Of a stretch of DNA of 64,000 nucleotides, positions 51,353-59,776 are shown one piece after another (the first letter of the stretch is position 1; every line of letters starts with the position of its first letter). The stretch is from Flavobacterium sp. SUN052. Its GTDB lineage: Bacteria; Bacteroidota; Bacteroidia; Flavobacteriales; Flavobacteriaceae. Where the stretch lies: contig NZ_JAPQNS010000002.1 in the NCBI RefSeq assembly GCF_028867935.1, positions 558,001 to 622,000 of the forward strand. Direction: 5' to 3'. The position numbers were made by a program, and so were the translations under genes. The notes beneath the pieces were generated by a model. It was not told where the DNA came from and did not search any database. It worked only from the letters and a program-made list of their open reading frames with translations.

Positions 51353-52777
51353 TTACGATTCGTTTATTAATGCTTTCAATCGTTGACTATAAATTTGTTC
51401 TCTCATCCACAGATATGGGACTTTTATAAATGATTGCATTGGATTTGCGCGCCAATTTTTCATTAAAACTTCTTTCCGATAAACTCGATGTGTGTATTGA
51501 TAAAGGATTCGGTAGAATTTCGCCGAAAAAGTGCCCTTATACATCATTGCTAAGTCATTTGAATCTTCCCAATTATGTTTTCCCTGTAGCTGAGCCTTCA
51601 CTTTGTCATAGAATCCTGTACCTGGTAATGGATATGACACCGAAATGCCAATCTCATCGGGTAAAAGTTTCTTAACGAGTGAAAGTGTCTTTTGTATGTC
51701 GCCCCACTGCTCTCCCAAATAGCCGTACTGAAGAAAAAAAGCTACTTTAATTTTTTTCTCCTTAAGCAATTTAGTAGATCGTTCTATATCGGTTATCAAA
51801 ATACCTTTATCCATTGCATCCAGTATTTTTTGAGAGCCACTTTCTGCACCAAGCCAAACTTCATCAAGCCCAGCCTCAAATAAATCTTGAATAGTATCTT
51901 CTTTTAACAGCAAATCAGCCCTCGATTGAATTTTTAGTTTCGGATATAATCTATTTTCTTTTAATAACTGTTTAAATTCTTTTACCCAACCGGGTTTCAA
52001 ACCAAAAATATCATCGCAAATCCAGAAATGTTTAGCACCATGAGTCATCAATAAGCTGATTTCGTCTACCACTTTTTGTGGCGATCGCGAATTGTATTTA
52101 TTGCCATATATTGGTTTTGCGCACCAATTACACTTAAAAGGGCATCCGCGAGTGGTAGCAATATTCAATGAAAAATACCCGTGTGCTTTTTCCCAGATTT
52201 GCCTGTAATCGTCCAATTTTACTAGATCCCAGGCAGGAGCCGGGTATGAGTCCAGGGTTGGGTGAGTATTTAATTTTGGCATTTTCAGTAACTTACCATC
52301 TTTAACTATAGCAATACCAGCGTGTTTTTCAGGGCAGTCTAAATCATCATGTACTATAGCCTGTAAGGTCTGTTCAGCTTCCCCCAATAGCACTACATCA
52401 GCTCCAGCTCGTAGGTACTTTTCGTAATGATCTGTAGCGTCTGCACTATTTATGAGCACTTTGGCACCTGCCGATTTACCCAATTGAATCATTTCAAAAC
52501 ATGCTTCTCTCATTACAGTGAGGCACATTTTACTTAAATAATTAAAGTTATCATCGAATATGATCAGGTAGTCAGGATTTGTCTCAACTAGTTTATCGGT
52601 TATCTTTTTGGCAGATTCTACCAGGCTTACGTCAAAAAGAGACACATCATAACCAGCCTCTCTCATGATAGATGCTGCTAAAATAGTCCCATAAGGTGGG
52701 TATGGCTTTTGACTATCCCATTGCTTCTTATCCATTCGGTAGAAGTATGTATTGGCAAAAAGCAGTCTCTTTTTCAT
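51353..52777 (-). CDS. B12-binding domain radical SAM enzyme
   Basis: A 474-residue radical SAM protein. The N-terminal third (1-150) looks like a cobalamin-binding Rossmann-like domain (PPYGTILAASIMREAGYDV and later GADVVLLGEAEQTL). The radical SAM core has the 4Fe-4S cysteines C212, C216 and C219 in RGCPFKCNWCAKP (CX3CX2C), followed by WICDDIFGLKPGW and the LDEVWLGAESGSQKIL element. Such enzymes often methylate unreactive carbons or rearrange substrates. It sits 11 bases behind the nucleotidyltransferase gene and heads the methyltransferase pair, implying one pathway. The substrate is unknown. Confidence 0.9.
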   Translation of the reverse strand: MKKRLLFANTYFYRMDKKQWDSQKPYPPYGTILAASIMREAGYDVSLFDVSLVESAKKITDKLVETNPDYLIIFDDNFNYLSKMCLTVMREACFEMIQLGKSAGAKVLINSADATDHYEKYLRAGADVVLLGEAEQTLQAIVHDDLDCPEKHAGIAIVKDGKLLKMPKLNTHPTLDSYPAPAWDLVKLDDYRQIWEKAHGYFSLNIATTRGCPFKCNWCAKPIYGNKYNSRSPQKVVDEISLLMTHGAKHFWICDDIFGLKPGWVKEFKQLLKENRLYPKLKIQSRADLLLKEDTIQDLFEAGLDEVWLGAESGSQKILDAMDKGILITDIERSTKLLKEKKIKVAFFLQYGYLGEQWGDIQKTLSLVKKLLPDEIGISVSYPLPGTGFYDKVKAQLQGKHNWEDSNDLAMMYKGTFSAKFYRILYQYTHRVYRKEVLMKNWRANPMQSFIKVPYLWMREQIYSQRLKALINES

Positions 52778-52788
52778 CTTTTATCAAC

Positions 52789-53694
52789 TTATAAGGCTGC
52801 TTGCTTACGCAAATATTCTTTCATTACGTTTGGATAGGTGTCCGTAATATGCGATTTAGCAACGTAGGGTTGTAAATTCGTGTAGAAGTTGGGGTTTTCA
52901 AAAAGCTTGGGATCTAAGTTCTTCCGTCTTCTTTTTATTGAGAAATTCAAGAACCATTTATCTAAAAAATCGCCAAGTTTATTATTCAATAAAAGCTCTA
53001 ACGTCTTTTGTATTATAGTTTTTCCAGCGAATACATCTTTGTTTTCACGGATTGAATACTTAGGAAAATAGTGGTTTGTCCATTTATTTTCTGACAAAAT
53101 ACTTTTGTAGTAACTATACCCGAATAGGGGAACTAGGGTCTTGATCTCCATAGCCGTATAGATACTTTTTTCATCAATCGCAAGATGATCACTATCCAGA
53201 AAATAATTATAACAAAAATATTTTTTATCATCCATCAAAAAAGTCTTTTTCAATATACTACAGAATATATGCGCTACCCAGAGTCTGTTAGGCTCTGTGA
53301 TTATAAAAAAATCAATATCACTATCTTCATCCATACAATCTTTCGAAATTGACCCAGACAGGAATACACCTCTTATAAATGGAAAATTTGCAATAATTTT
53401 AGTCATGAGCCTAGCTTTCTTCATAAATTCTTCAGCTAAGGCATTCCGTTTAATTCTTTTCTCGATTATCTGAATATCATTTCGCAATGAATAGAAGTTA
53501 TTTATTTGAAAGACCTTGCCTTCATTTGTCAATATTTTAAGGCAATGATCCAACTCCTCAAGCTCTACTTTACCTCGCTCATATATCTCATTTTTTGTTA
53601 ATGGATAGTTGAAAATGTCTGAATAAACAAGAATATTTAAAATTTCTCTACTTTTCCTTTCCCAGGACAAATCAGTTTGGCTAAATGGTTTCAT
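52789..53694 (-). CDS. Nucleotidyltransferase with N-terminal winged-helix-like domain
   Basis: A 301-residue protein. Residues 15-70 look like a winged-helix domain (REILNILVYSDIFNYPLTKN and LKILTNEGKVFQINNFY). Residues 105-135 carry the polymerase-beta nucleotidyltransferase signature: G114-S115 in LSGSISKDC and the metal-binding D126 and D128 in SDIDFFIIT. The rest is helical and basic (SIKRRRKNLD). It is the first gene of the four-gene minus-strand set. It may adenylate or otherwise nucleotidylate a small substrate or protein; no antitoxin partner is adjacent, so it is not an obvious MNT/HEPN module. Confidence 0.82.
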   Translation of the reverse strand: MKPFSQTDLSWERKSREILNILVYSDIFNYPLTKNEIYERGKVELEELDHCLKILTNEGKVFQINNFYSLRNDIQIIEKRIKRNALAEEFMKKARLMTKIIANFPFIRGVFLSGSISKDCMDEDSDIDFFIITEPNRLWVAHIFCSILKKTFLMDDKKYFCYNYFLDSDHLAIDEKSIYTAMEIKTLVPLFGYSYYKSILSENKWTNHYFPKYSIRENKDVFAGKTIIQKTLELLLNNKLGDFLDKWFLNFSIKRRRKNLDPKLFENPNFYTNLQPYVAKSHITDTYPNVMKEYLRKQAAL

Positions 53695-54021
53695 AATTTT
53701 GTCAAAATACGTGCCTGGTGAATGTTACACTATGCGCTTCTCAGAAACCTATTAATAAATCATTCTTTACCTGTAGTTACGACTGTAGATCGCACCATTT
53801 ACTCTTTAACATACCATGTCGCTTAACTTGTAATCACAAGTACGGATGAATATTGTCTATGGTTGCGTTTCGGTGCGGTAGGTTTTGGGAGTAATTGTAT
53901 CCACTTCCTTCGGTAAGTCTATCGGTTCTATATCCTTGCCACAATCCCCCATGGAAGTGATGACAAATAGACTTACATAGCTCAGGAAGCCTCTTGTGGG
54001 AATTAAGGAATGTTCTTACGC
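53695..54021. other. Gap with a possible lipoprotein gene remnant
   Basis: About 330 bases between two minus-strand genes. On the minus strand a frame at about 53867-54006 reads ...RGFLSYVSLFVITSMGDCGK, then DIEPIDLPKEVDTITPKT and a stop. It looks like the start of a lipoprotein (hydrophobic stretch, then a Cys) cut off early, but it has no ATG before the hydrophobic part. A small inverted repeat, ACTTGT-aatc-ACAAGT, lies at 53826-53841. The gap marks the edge of the AT-rich island. Confidence 0.35.
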
Positions 54022-55047
54022 CTAATTGAGCAATGGAAGCAATACCGTGAAATGTTCACCCTCGTCCAGTACAACAATGTCGGATTGTGTCAGCATCCGG
54101 TATTTGGCGGCAATATTGGCCAAGCCAACGCCATTGCTCGCTATCCGGCCGTTTTTACGTTGGATATTGTTTTGCACGCGCAATTGTCCTGCTTCCGTGG
54201 TGCTGATATCAATTAGCAATGGGCGCTCTGCCAGCACAACATTGTGTTTAACCGCGTTTTCGACCAGCAATTGCAGGGTTAGGGGTGGTAATGAACTCGC
54301 TAAATGGTGGTCTGATACCTGCATCCGAACTTTAACTCCGGTTCCATGACGGGTTTGCAGCAAGTGGGCATATGACTCAATAAATTTCAGTTCCGAACTT
54401 AGTAGTATCAGTTCCTGGTCGTTAGCCCGGAGCAGATACCGATACATTGTCGATAATTCATCGACAAACTGGCTTGCTTGTATTGGCGACTCCTCGATGA
54501 GAGCCGACAACGCATTGAGCGAATTAAATAGAAAGTGTGGGTTTACCTGACTTTTTAGCGAATTGAAACGGGACTGCCACTGGGCTTTGATGAGTTCTTC
54601 TTTCTCCTCGTAGGTTTGTTTCCACTGCCGCAACACGTACCAACCCTCATAAATACTGAAATAGACAACGTGGTAAAATAGCTGAATTCCGAATGAAGTA
54701 ACATAATCAACCAGTCCCAGCCATAGGCTGTCTCGTGAACCAAGTAGTATATGCAGAACAAACCGGGAAAATACGGCCAGGTTAACTAACAATGGCGACA
54801 TGGCCAGCACAATGAGTAGTCGTTTCTTGGTACGCTCTAAACCAGGAAAACGACCCTGAATCTGCAAAGCTATCCAGCGATTCAGTTGCCAAAATACATA
54901 GCCCGCACTCAACCCAACCAGTGCCGATTGAAAGAGAGCTGTGGGTGGAGATTCTAACCAGAAAGAAAGCCTGAAGAACAGATTCCCGAACACAAATAGG
55001 CCGATGGGGCCAAGCCAGCGCAAACGGGAGTCATTGATGCGTACCAT
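54022..55047 (-). CDS. LytS/YehU-type sensor histidine kinase
   Basis: A 341-residue membrane kinase. Four hydrophobic segments (about residues 12-31, 42-63, 77-103 and 115-136) form the membrane part, followed by a coiled-coil linker. The His_kinase domain carries H171 in QVNPHFLFNSLNAL, and the HATPase part has LPPLTLQLLVENAVKHN and GVGLANIAAKYRML. Kinases of this class usually pair with a LytTR-type regulator, but none lies next to it here, so it is an orphan. It is divergent from the PAP2 gene. Confidence 0.92.
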   Translation of the reverse strand: MVRINDSRLRWLGPIGLFVFGNLFFRLSFWLESPPTALFQSALVGLSAGYVFWQLNRWIALQIQGRFPGLERTKKRLLIVLAMSPLLVNLAVFSRFVLHILLGSRDSLWLGLVDYVTSFGIQLFYHVVYFSIYEGWYVLRQWKQTYEEKEELIKAQWQSRFNSLKSQVNPHFLFNSLNALSALIEESPIQASQFVDELSTMYRYLLRANDQELILLSSELKFIESYAHLLQTRHGTGVKVRMQVSDHHLASSLPPLTLQLLVENAVKHNVVLAERPLLIDISTTEAGQLRVQNNIQRKNGRIASNGVGLANIAAKYRMLTQSDIVVLDEGEHFTVLLPLLN

Positions 55048-55149
55048 GTTAGAACACCTACCGAGTAAATTAAAGCTCTACTTAAGCAATTTAGATACTT
55101 ATTAGTAGTAATCAAACAAACTGTTATTGGACCGTAACTTTGCCCACTT

Positions 55150-55749
55150 ATGATTGAATCGCTCAACCAACTCGATACAGCGCTGTTTTTGTGGCTCAAC
55201 GGCCACTTCGTTCCTTGGTTCGACCCAATTATGATCTGGGTTACCGAGCGGAACTCCTGGTTTCCGTTTTATGCCTTACTGATAGGTTGGCTTGGGTATC
55301 GATTCCGCTGGCAGGCGGTTCCTCTTGTGCTGACCCTCGCTGTAGCAGTTGCTCTCAGCGACCAAACGGCCTCTACCCTGCTTAAGCCACTTACCCTTCG
55401 CCTTCGACCTTGCCACGTCGTGGCACTACAACCGCTTATTCATCCTGTGCTTCCCTGCGGTGGTCAATATGGGTTTGCCTCTTCTCATGCAGCTAACGCT
55501 TTTGCTCTGGCCACGGGGCTTTGGTTGCTGCTCGGCTATCAGTATCGGTGGCTGGGCTGGCTATTTCTTTGGGCTGCATTGTTGGCTTACAGCCGTATTT
55601 ACGTGGGCGCTCATTATCCGCTGGACGTAATTGCCGGAGCCGGCATCGGGGTTGCAATGGCCAGTCTGAGTGTCGTCCTATACCGGCGTATTAGCAAGAA
55701 AAATAAGCTTTTTTCGATAGGATTACAGCCGGGTCGCCGGGCGGATTAA
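55150..55749 (+). CDS. PAP2 family phosphatase
   Basis: A 199-residue membrane phosphatase that would remove phosphate from lipid phosphates such as undecaprenyl pyrophosphate or phosphatidic acid. The three catalytic motifs are present: KPLTLRLRP, the FASSHAANA variant of PSGH, and SRIYVGAHYPLDV with catalytic H and D. Four to five hydrophobic helices surround them. TAACTTTG directly before the ATG resembles a -7 box but would give an almost leaderless transcript. The last coding bases form part of a hairpin at 55709-55793. Substrate is inferred only from the family. Confidence 0.92.
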   Translation: MIESLNQLDTALFLWLNGHFVPWFDPIMIWVTERNSWFPFYALLIGWLGYRFRWQAVPLVLTLAVAVALSDQTASTLLKPLTLRLRPCHVVALQPLIHPVLPCGGQYGFASSHAANAFALATGLWLLLGYQYRWLGWLFLWAALLAYSRIYVGAHYPLDVIAGAGIGVAMASLSVVLYRRISKKNKLFSIGLQPGRRAD

Positions 55750-55793
55750 GAGGATTTGAGAAGACTAGAAAATCCTGTAATCCTGTCGAAAAA
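55709..55793. repeat. Inverted repeat overlapping the PAP2 3' end
   Basis: TTTTTCGATAGGATTACAG (ending 55728) pairs with CTGTAATCCTGTCGAAAAA (55775-55793), one G-T pair, with a 46-base loop that contains the PAP2 stop codon. It ends 6 bases before the stop of the convergent receptor gene and may terminate both. Confidence 0.5.
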
Positions 55794-55799
55794 CAATCA

Positions 55800-58244
55800 T
55801 CATCCAGCCCGGCGTTTTTCATCTTCAGCTCCTCCCGTACGTCGGCGCGTGGGTGCGACTTTGTCGTTGCCAAACCGATAGGAGAATGAGAGCGTAGCCG
55901 TCCGCGAATCGCGCCGTTGGAAAAACCGCTCTACATAGTTGTCATAGGCTGACACAGCATGAATCTTACTCGTAAAGAAAATGTCGGCCACATTCAACTT
56001 GAGCGTTCCTTTGCGTTCCCAAAGATTCTTTTGCACACCAGCAGTCACTTGCCCGTTGGTTCCTACCCGCAGAAATCCATATTGCTCAACCGACTGGAAA
56101 CTGGTGTTCAACTCGGCCGACCACCCTTTTTTAAACGTGAAGGTGTGGTTGCTACTCAGGTTAAAGGCCGGACGTCCCTTATTGAGTGCTGTGCCCGCCA
56201 GATTACCCACAAAATGGCTGTAGTAAAATACCGCGTTGTTGTAGATCTGCCACCATTTGGCCGGCTGTACCGGAGCCGTGAATGTTAAGGCAAAATAATC
56301 CTGCCGCTCCAAATTGACGCTGGTCGAAATTACGGTCGAATCAGTTTCGGGTTGCACCACACCAATCATGGGCAACGAGGTTCGACTGTAGCTCATACCA
56401 GTGGTAAACTTGCTTTTGAATGTATGCGACAGTTCGAGATTGTAACTGGTTTCGGGCCGTAAATTAGGATTGCCCGACCCTGATGTTGTCGGATCGATGA
56501 TTGTTCGGAATGGGTTAAGCTGCCCGTACGACGGCCGGTTAATTCGCCGGCTCAGCGTTAGGTTCAGTTCATGGTTTTTGCTTAGGCTACGCTTGATGGC
56601 TGCACTGGGAAAAAGCTGTGCATACCGGCGGCTGAAACTACTGTCGCCCACGCTCTGCCGTCCTTCGGCCACTGTTTTTTCGGCCCGCAAACCCAGTTGC
56701 AGATTTGTCTTACCCATTGTTCGGCTCCAGTTCACATAGGCTGCCGAAATGGCCTCGTTATACCGAAACCGATTGGTTCTGTTCCGATCAATAGTAGTGA
56801 TTGAGCCTTCCGTAAACCGAAACACTACGTCGTTGTCCGACGAGACCCGACTCAATTTCGCACCAGCTTCCAAACGGCCCCGTCGGCCCATCGGATAAAC
56901 GTAATCGGCTTTGGCCGACCATATGCTCAGATCGCCCTGCTGATCGCCAACGAGCAGCGTACCGGTGCGGCCCGTCAACTGAAAAAGCGTACTGAGTTCC
57001 TGCAAGCGACTAGTCTTGTAACGGGCGTAATCAGCATCCGCGCTGAGTTCGGGGCTGTTTGCAGAATCGGCGAAGGTGTGTTTTAAATTAACGTTAATTG
57101 AACCGTTGGGCGACGTAAAATCGCGCCGATTCCGGGCTTCATAAACGTCCGTCGGGCGCCCCGAGGCATCAAAAAGGGTAGTTTGATTGCGACCAATCTG
57201 GCCAGGAGTTCGGTTTTGCTGGGCATTGACAACCGCTCCCAGCACCGTCCGTTTCGACACCGTATAGTCGATTCCAGCCCGCGCCGTATGAGCCTTAAAA
57301 CCAACCAGTACCCGGTTAATCTGATCGCTGCTGCCGGTTAACGTCTGCTGGCGATTTGGACCGACGTTATAAAAATCGCGGTGAATATCCAGCAAAGCAA
57401 GGCCGTTCCGGTCAGCGTAGTTGTACGACCCGAAAATATTGGTTTTTGCATCTCTGTTGTTCAGCGTGATACCTGCTGTGTATTTGTTGTACTGGCTCCG
57501 GCCATAGGAAGCCTGCACCGTGCCGTTGGAACCAAGCCGCTGGTCTTTTTTAAGGTTGATCGCAATGATGCCGGCTGTTCCCTGAGCATCGTATTTCGCA
57601 GGTGGATTGGTAATTAGCTCAATACTTTTCAATTGGTCGGCCGGTAAAGCGCGGAGGTAATCGGCCAGTTCGGAACCAGTCATAGGTTGCCGTTTTCCAT
57701 CGATCAATACTAACACATTTTGCCTTCCCCGCAATGCCAGGTTATCGTTATTATCAACTGTTACCCCCGGCGAACGAGCCAGCACATCAAGGGACGTATT
57801 ACCAGCTGCTAATGGACTGCCTTCTACGTTGACAACGGTACGGTCGGCTAGCCGTTCATAGAGCGGCTTTTTCGCCACCACGTTCACCTCTTTCAAGGTT
57901 GCATTCTGGCTTTGCAGCAGGTTAATTATGGGCAGACTCACACGCTCCGTTGCCACCGTAAACACCGCCGACCAGCCACGCGTATAACCAACTTGCGAGG
58001 CCGAAATCCGATACGTTCCTGCCGGAGGTGTTGGTATAGTAAACTGCCCTCGATCGTTTGTAAATTCTGATTTCACCACGGTTGAATCGCTCGCCCGGTG
58101 GAGCGCAACGGTAGCAAAATCGATAGCTTGTCCAGCTTCAGTCTGAATTGTACCCTGAATTTGAGCCTGAACGTCGAGTACGGTTAAAAGGCCTGCCGTT
58201 GCAATCAGGGTAGATACTGTTTTACGTATAGTTTGAGTTTTCAT
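55800..58244 (-). CDS. Outer membrane beta-barrel receptor (OMP_b-brl_3, TonB-receptor-like)
   Basis: An 814-residue outer membrane protein. The signal peptide covers about residues 1-28 (ends DVQAQ). A carboxypeptidase-regulatory-like domain follows (IQGTIQTEAGQAIDFATVAL, about 29-110), then a plug domain (VVNVEGSPLAAGNTSLDVLA and VLVLIDGKRQPM, about 130-220). The barrel runs to ATLSFSYRFGN near the end, after which a charged tail (RRRTGGAEDEKRRAG) extends, a common OMP_b-brl_3 feature. No TonB box or SusD partner is seen. I use the ATG at 58244; a longer frame would begin with TTG. It is divergent from a MarR regulator across about 150 bases. Confidence 0.9.
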   Translation of the reverse strand: MKTQTIRKTVSTLIATAGLLTVLDVQAQIQGTIQTEAGQAIDFATVALHRASDSTVVKSEFTNDRGQFTIPTPPAGTYRISASQVGYTRGWSAVFTVATERVSLPIINLLQSQNATLKEVNVVAKKPLYERLADRTVVNVEGSPLAAGNTSLDVLARSPGVTVDNNDNLALRGRQNVLVLIDGKRQPMTGSELADYLRALPADQLKSIELITNPPAKYDAQGTAGIIAINLKKDQRLGSNGTVQASYGRSQYNKYTAGITLNNRDAKTNIFGSYNYADRNGLALLDIHRDFYNVGPNRQQTLTGSSDQINRVLVGFKAHTARAGIDYTVSKRTVLGAVVNAQQNRTPGQIGRNQTTLFDASGRPTDVYEARNRRDFTSPNGSINVNLKHTFADSANSPELSADADYARYKTSRLQELSTLFQLTGRTGTLLVGDQQGDLSIWSAKADYVYPMGRRGRLEAGAKLSRVSSDNDVVFRFTEGSITTIDRNRTNRFRYNEAISAAYVNWSRTMGKTNLQLGLRAEKTVAEGRQSVGDSSFSRRYAQLFPSAAIKRSLSKNHELNLTLSRRINRPSYGQLNPFRTIIDPTTSGSGNPNLRPETSYNLELSHTFKSKFTTGMSYSRTSLPMIGVVQPETDSTVISTSVNLERQDYFALTFTAPVQPAKWWQIYNNAVFYYSHFVGNLAGTALNKGRPAFNLSSNHTFTFKKGWSAELNTSFQSVEQYGFLRVGTNGQVTAGVQKNLWERKGTLKLNVADIFFTSKIHAVSAYDNYVERFFQRRDSRTATLSFSYRFGNDKVAPTRRRTGGAEDEKRRAG

Positions 58245-58258
58245 TATCAAGCAAATCT

Positions 58259-58270
58259 ATGATATATCAT
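58259..58270. promoter_or_regulatory. Candidate MarR operator
   Basis: ATGATATATCAT is a perfect 12-base palindrome 14 bases before the receptor start codon, in the divergent gap with the MarR gene. A second, shorter one (GTTGT-g-ACAAC) lies at 58298-58308. MarR proteins typically bind such AT-rich palindromes. Confidence 0.45.
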
Positions 58271-58397
58271 ACAACAAGAGATGTGCTTGATCATGCAGTT
58301 GTGACAACAATAGGGCAAACGATCATTTTCGGGGATAAACGGTCAAATTCGAGGAGGTTTGGTTAAACTTGTGCGTTCATCTACTCACCGAACTATC

Positions 58398-58844
58398 ATG
58401 ATCACTAGTGTCATTTTTTACACACTCGATAAGGCAATTAAACAATACCGCCATTTCGCACAAGGCAACATTGATCAGGCTGGCTTGGACATCACCATTG
58501 ATCAATGGTTAGTACTAAACGTAATTCAGGAATCGCCCAATTTAGGGCAGTCGGAAATTGCCAGGCGGGTCTTTAAAGATCAGGCATCGGTAGCTCGCAT
58601 CATTGAGCTGTTGGTAAAGAAAGATTTGTTGATTCAGGAAAGCAGCCAAACCGACCGTCGGCGGGTCAACAGGTCACTGACTCCGGCTGGTCATACTTTA
58701 CTTCGATCTGTTGCGCCCATTATTGCTAACAACCGGGCCACCGCCCTTCAGGGAGTGTCTCAACCCGATATTGAGCAACTCCGGCGTACGCTGGAAACAA
58801 TCATTGAAAATTGCCAGCCGGATACTAAGTCAGATGAAGACTAG
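58398..58844 (+). CDS. MarR family transcriptional regulator
   Basis: A 148-residue winged-helix repressor. The central helix-turn-helix is LGQSEIARRVFKDQASVARI, followed by the wing with LIQESSQTDRRRVNRSLT, containing the conserved D-R-R of MarR proteins. N- and C-terminal helices form the dimer interface. I use the ATG at 58398; an upstream TTG at 58359 would add 13 unlikely residues. It is divergent from the beta-barrel receptor and probably represses it and itself through the palindromes between them. The ligand is unknown. Confidence 0.92.
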   Translation: MITSVIFYTLDKAIKQYRHFAQGNIDQAGLDITIDQWLVLNVIQESPNLGQSEIARRVFKDQASVARIIELLVKKDLLIQESSQTDRRRVNRSLTPAGHTLLRSVAPIIANNRATALQGVSQPDIEQLRRTLETIIENCQPDTKSDED

Positions 58845-58853
58845 CCAGCACAG

Positions 58854-59588
58854 TTAAGGTAAAGCCGTTACACGAATAGTTGTCTGTTCAATCCGCGATA
58901 ATTCAGGCAGTTGATGCGCTGCATATTTCCGGTCGTAGTTACCAACAGAGGTTGTATCATCTGCATCACCTTTGTAGTTAATGTAGTCTTGAAAGCGAAT
59001 ACCGCCCACCGTTTGAGGATTAATGGCTTTTCGAAAGCGAGGGCCTCCTTCGCTGTAGGCCAGGTAATCCATGGTGTGCGTTTGCTGATTGAACCAGTAG
59101 AAAAATTTGTCCTGATAATCGTTACCACCACCCTCCGCCTGAAATCGCACTCGAACTTTGTCGTACTTCTGGCCATCAATCGCGCTCTCGCCAACATAAT
59201 CCGCCATCACGGCCTGATCGTTAAGTTTGTGGGGTAGCAACACAAAATACGCCACTGAATTTACGGCGTTGCTATATTTTTTCGTCTGGGCAGTGTCGAG
59301 TACCTGGGGTTTTCCATTGAGGCTTCGGGTCACACCTTCATTAGTCAGTATTTCTTCGATAAGGGTCCCACTTGAATCCCGATGTGTGCGCACGTAGCGA
59401 AACCGGCCGCCCTGCTGCTCCAACACCAGATGAAACGTGCGAAAATCAAACTCAATCCGCTTGTTCTCATAGGCTTCTCCACCGTGCGCGTCGATGGCTT
59501 TCTGAATGATTTGACGAGCGTCGTGTTCCTGCTGGCAGGCAACCAGAACAACGCACAAAAAGCAGAACAAAAGGCAGATGCGAGGCAT
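58854..59588 (-). CDS. Lipoprotein, DUF6503-like
   Basis: A 244-residue predicted lipoprotein. The signal peptide MPRICLLFCFLCVVLVAC ends in a lipobox with C18. The mature part begins QQEHDARQIIQKAIDAHGGE, the usual start of this LolA-like beta-sandwich family (DUF6503), and has YQDKFFYWFNQQTHTMDYLA and RFQDYINYKGDADDTT. Another ATG at 59618 would add 10 residues before the signal peptide; I prefer 59588. It ends 9 bases after the convergent MarR stop. A role in lipid or lipoprotein handling is a fold-based guess. Confidence 0.8.
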   Translation of the reverse strand: MPRICLLFCFLCVVLVACQQEHDARQIIQKAIDAHGGEAYENKRIEFDFRTFHLVLEQQGGRFRYVRTHRDSSGTLIEEILTNEGVTRSLNGKPQVLDTAQTKKYSNAVNSVAYFVLLPHKLNDQAVMADYVGESAIDGQKYDKVRVRFQAEGGGNDYQDKFFYWFNQQTHTMDYLAYSEGGPRFRKAINPQTVGGIRFQDYINYKGDADDTTSVGNYDRKYAAHQLPELSRIEQTTIRVTALP

Positions 59589-59748
59589 AAACGAGTTGAT
59601 TGAAGACTCTGTAAACATACGGTTAAAATCAGAGCTTATAATAGAATCATATCATGTCATTATTGTACAAATCATTGACAATTAAGTTTTTATCAGGCCT
59701 CTACTGATCAACATCCAATATAGTCAAGGATTTGGCCTCGTTTTTCCG

Positions 59749-59756
59749 TACCTTTG
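59749..59756 (+). promoter_or_regulatory. Candidate -7 box of prs
   Basis: TACCTTTG is an exact match to TAnnTTTG, 20 bases before the prs ATG. A TTTG at 59731-59734 is a possible -33, though the 14-base spacing is short. Confidence 0.5.
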
Positions 59757-59776
59757 CGGGAAATTTACCCGGCACG

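Noticed and set aside
52789..53694. Toxin-antitoxin (MNT/HEPN) module
   Set aside because: The nucleotidyltransferase has no HEPN-type neighbour and is longer than typical MNT antitoxins.
55135..55142. TAACTTTG as promoter of the PAP2 gene
   Set aside because: It matches TAnnTTTG, but it sits 7 bases before the ATG with no -33 element, so it may be chance.
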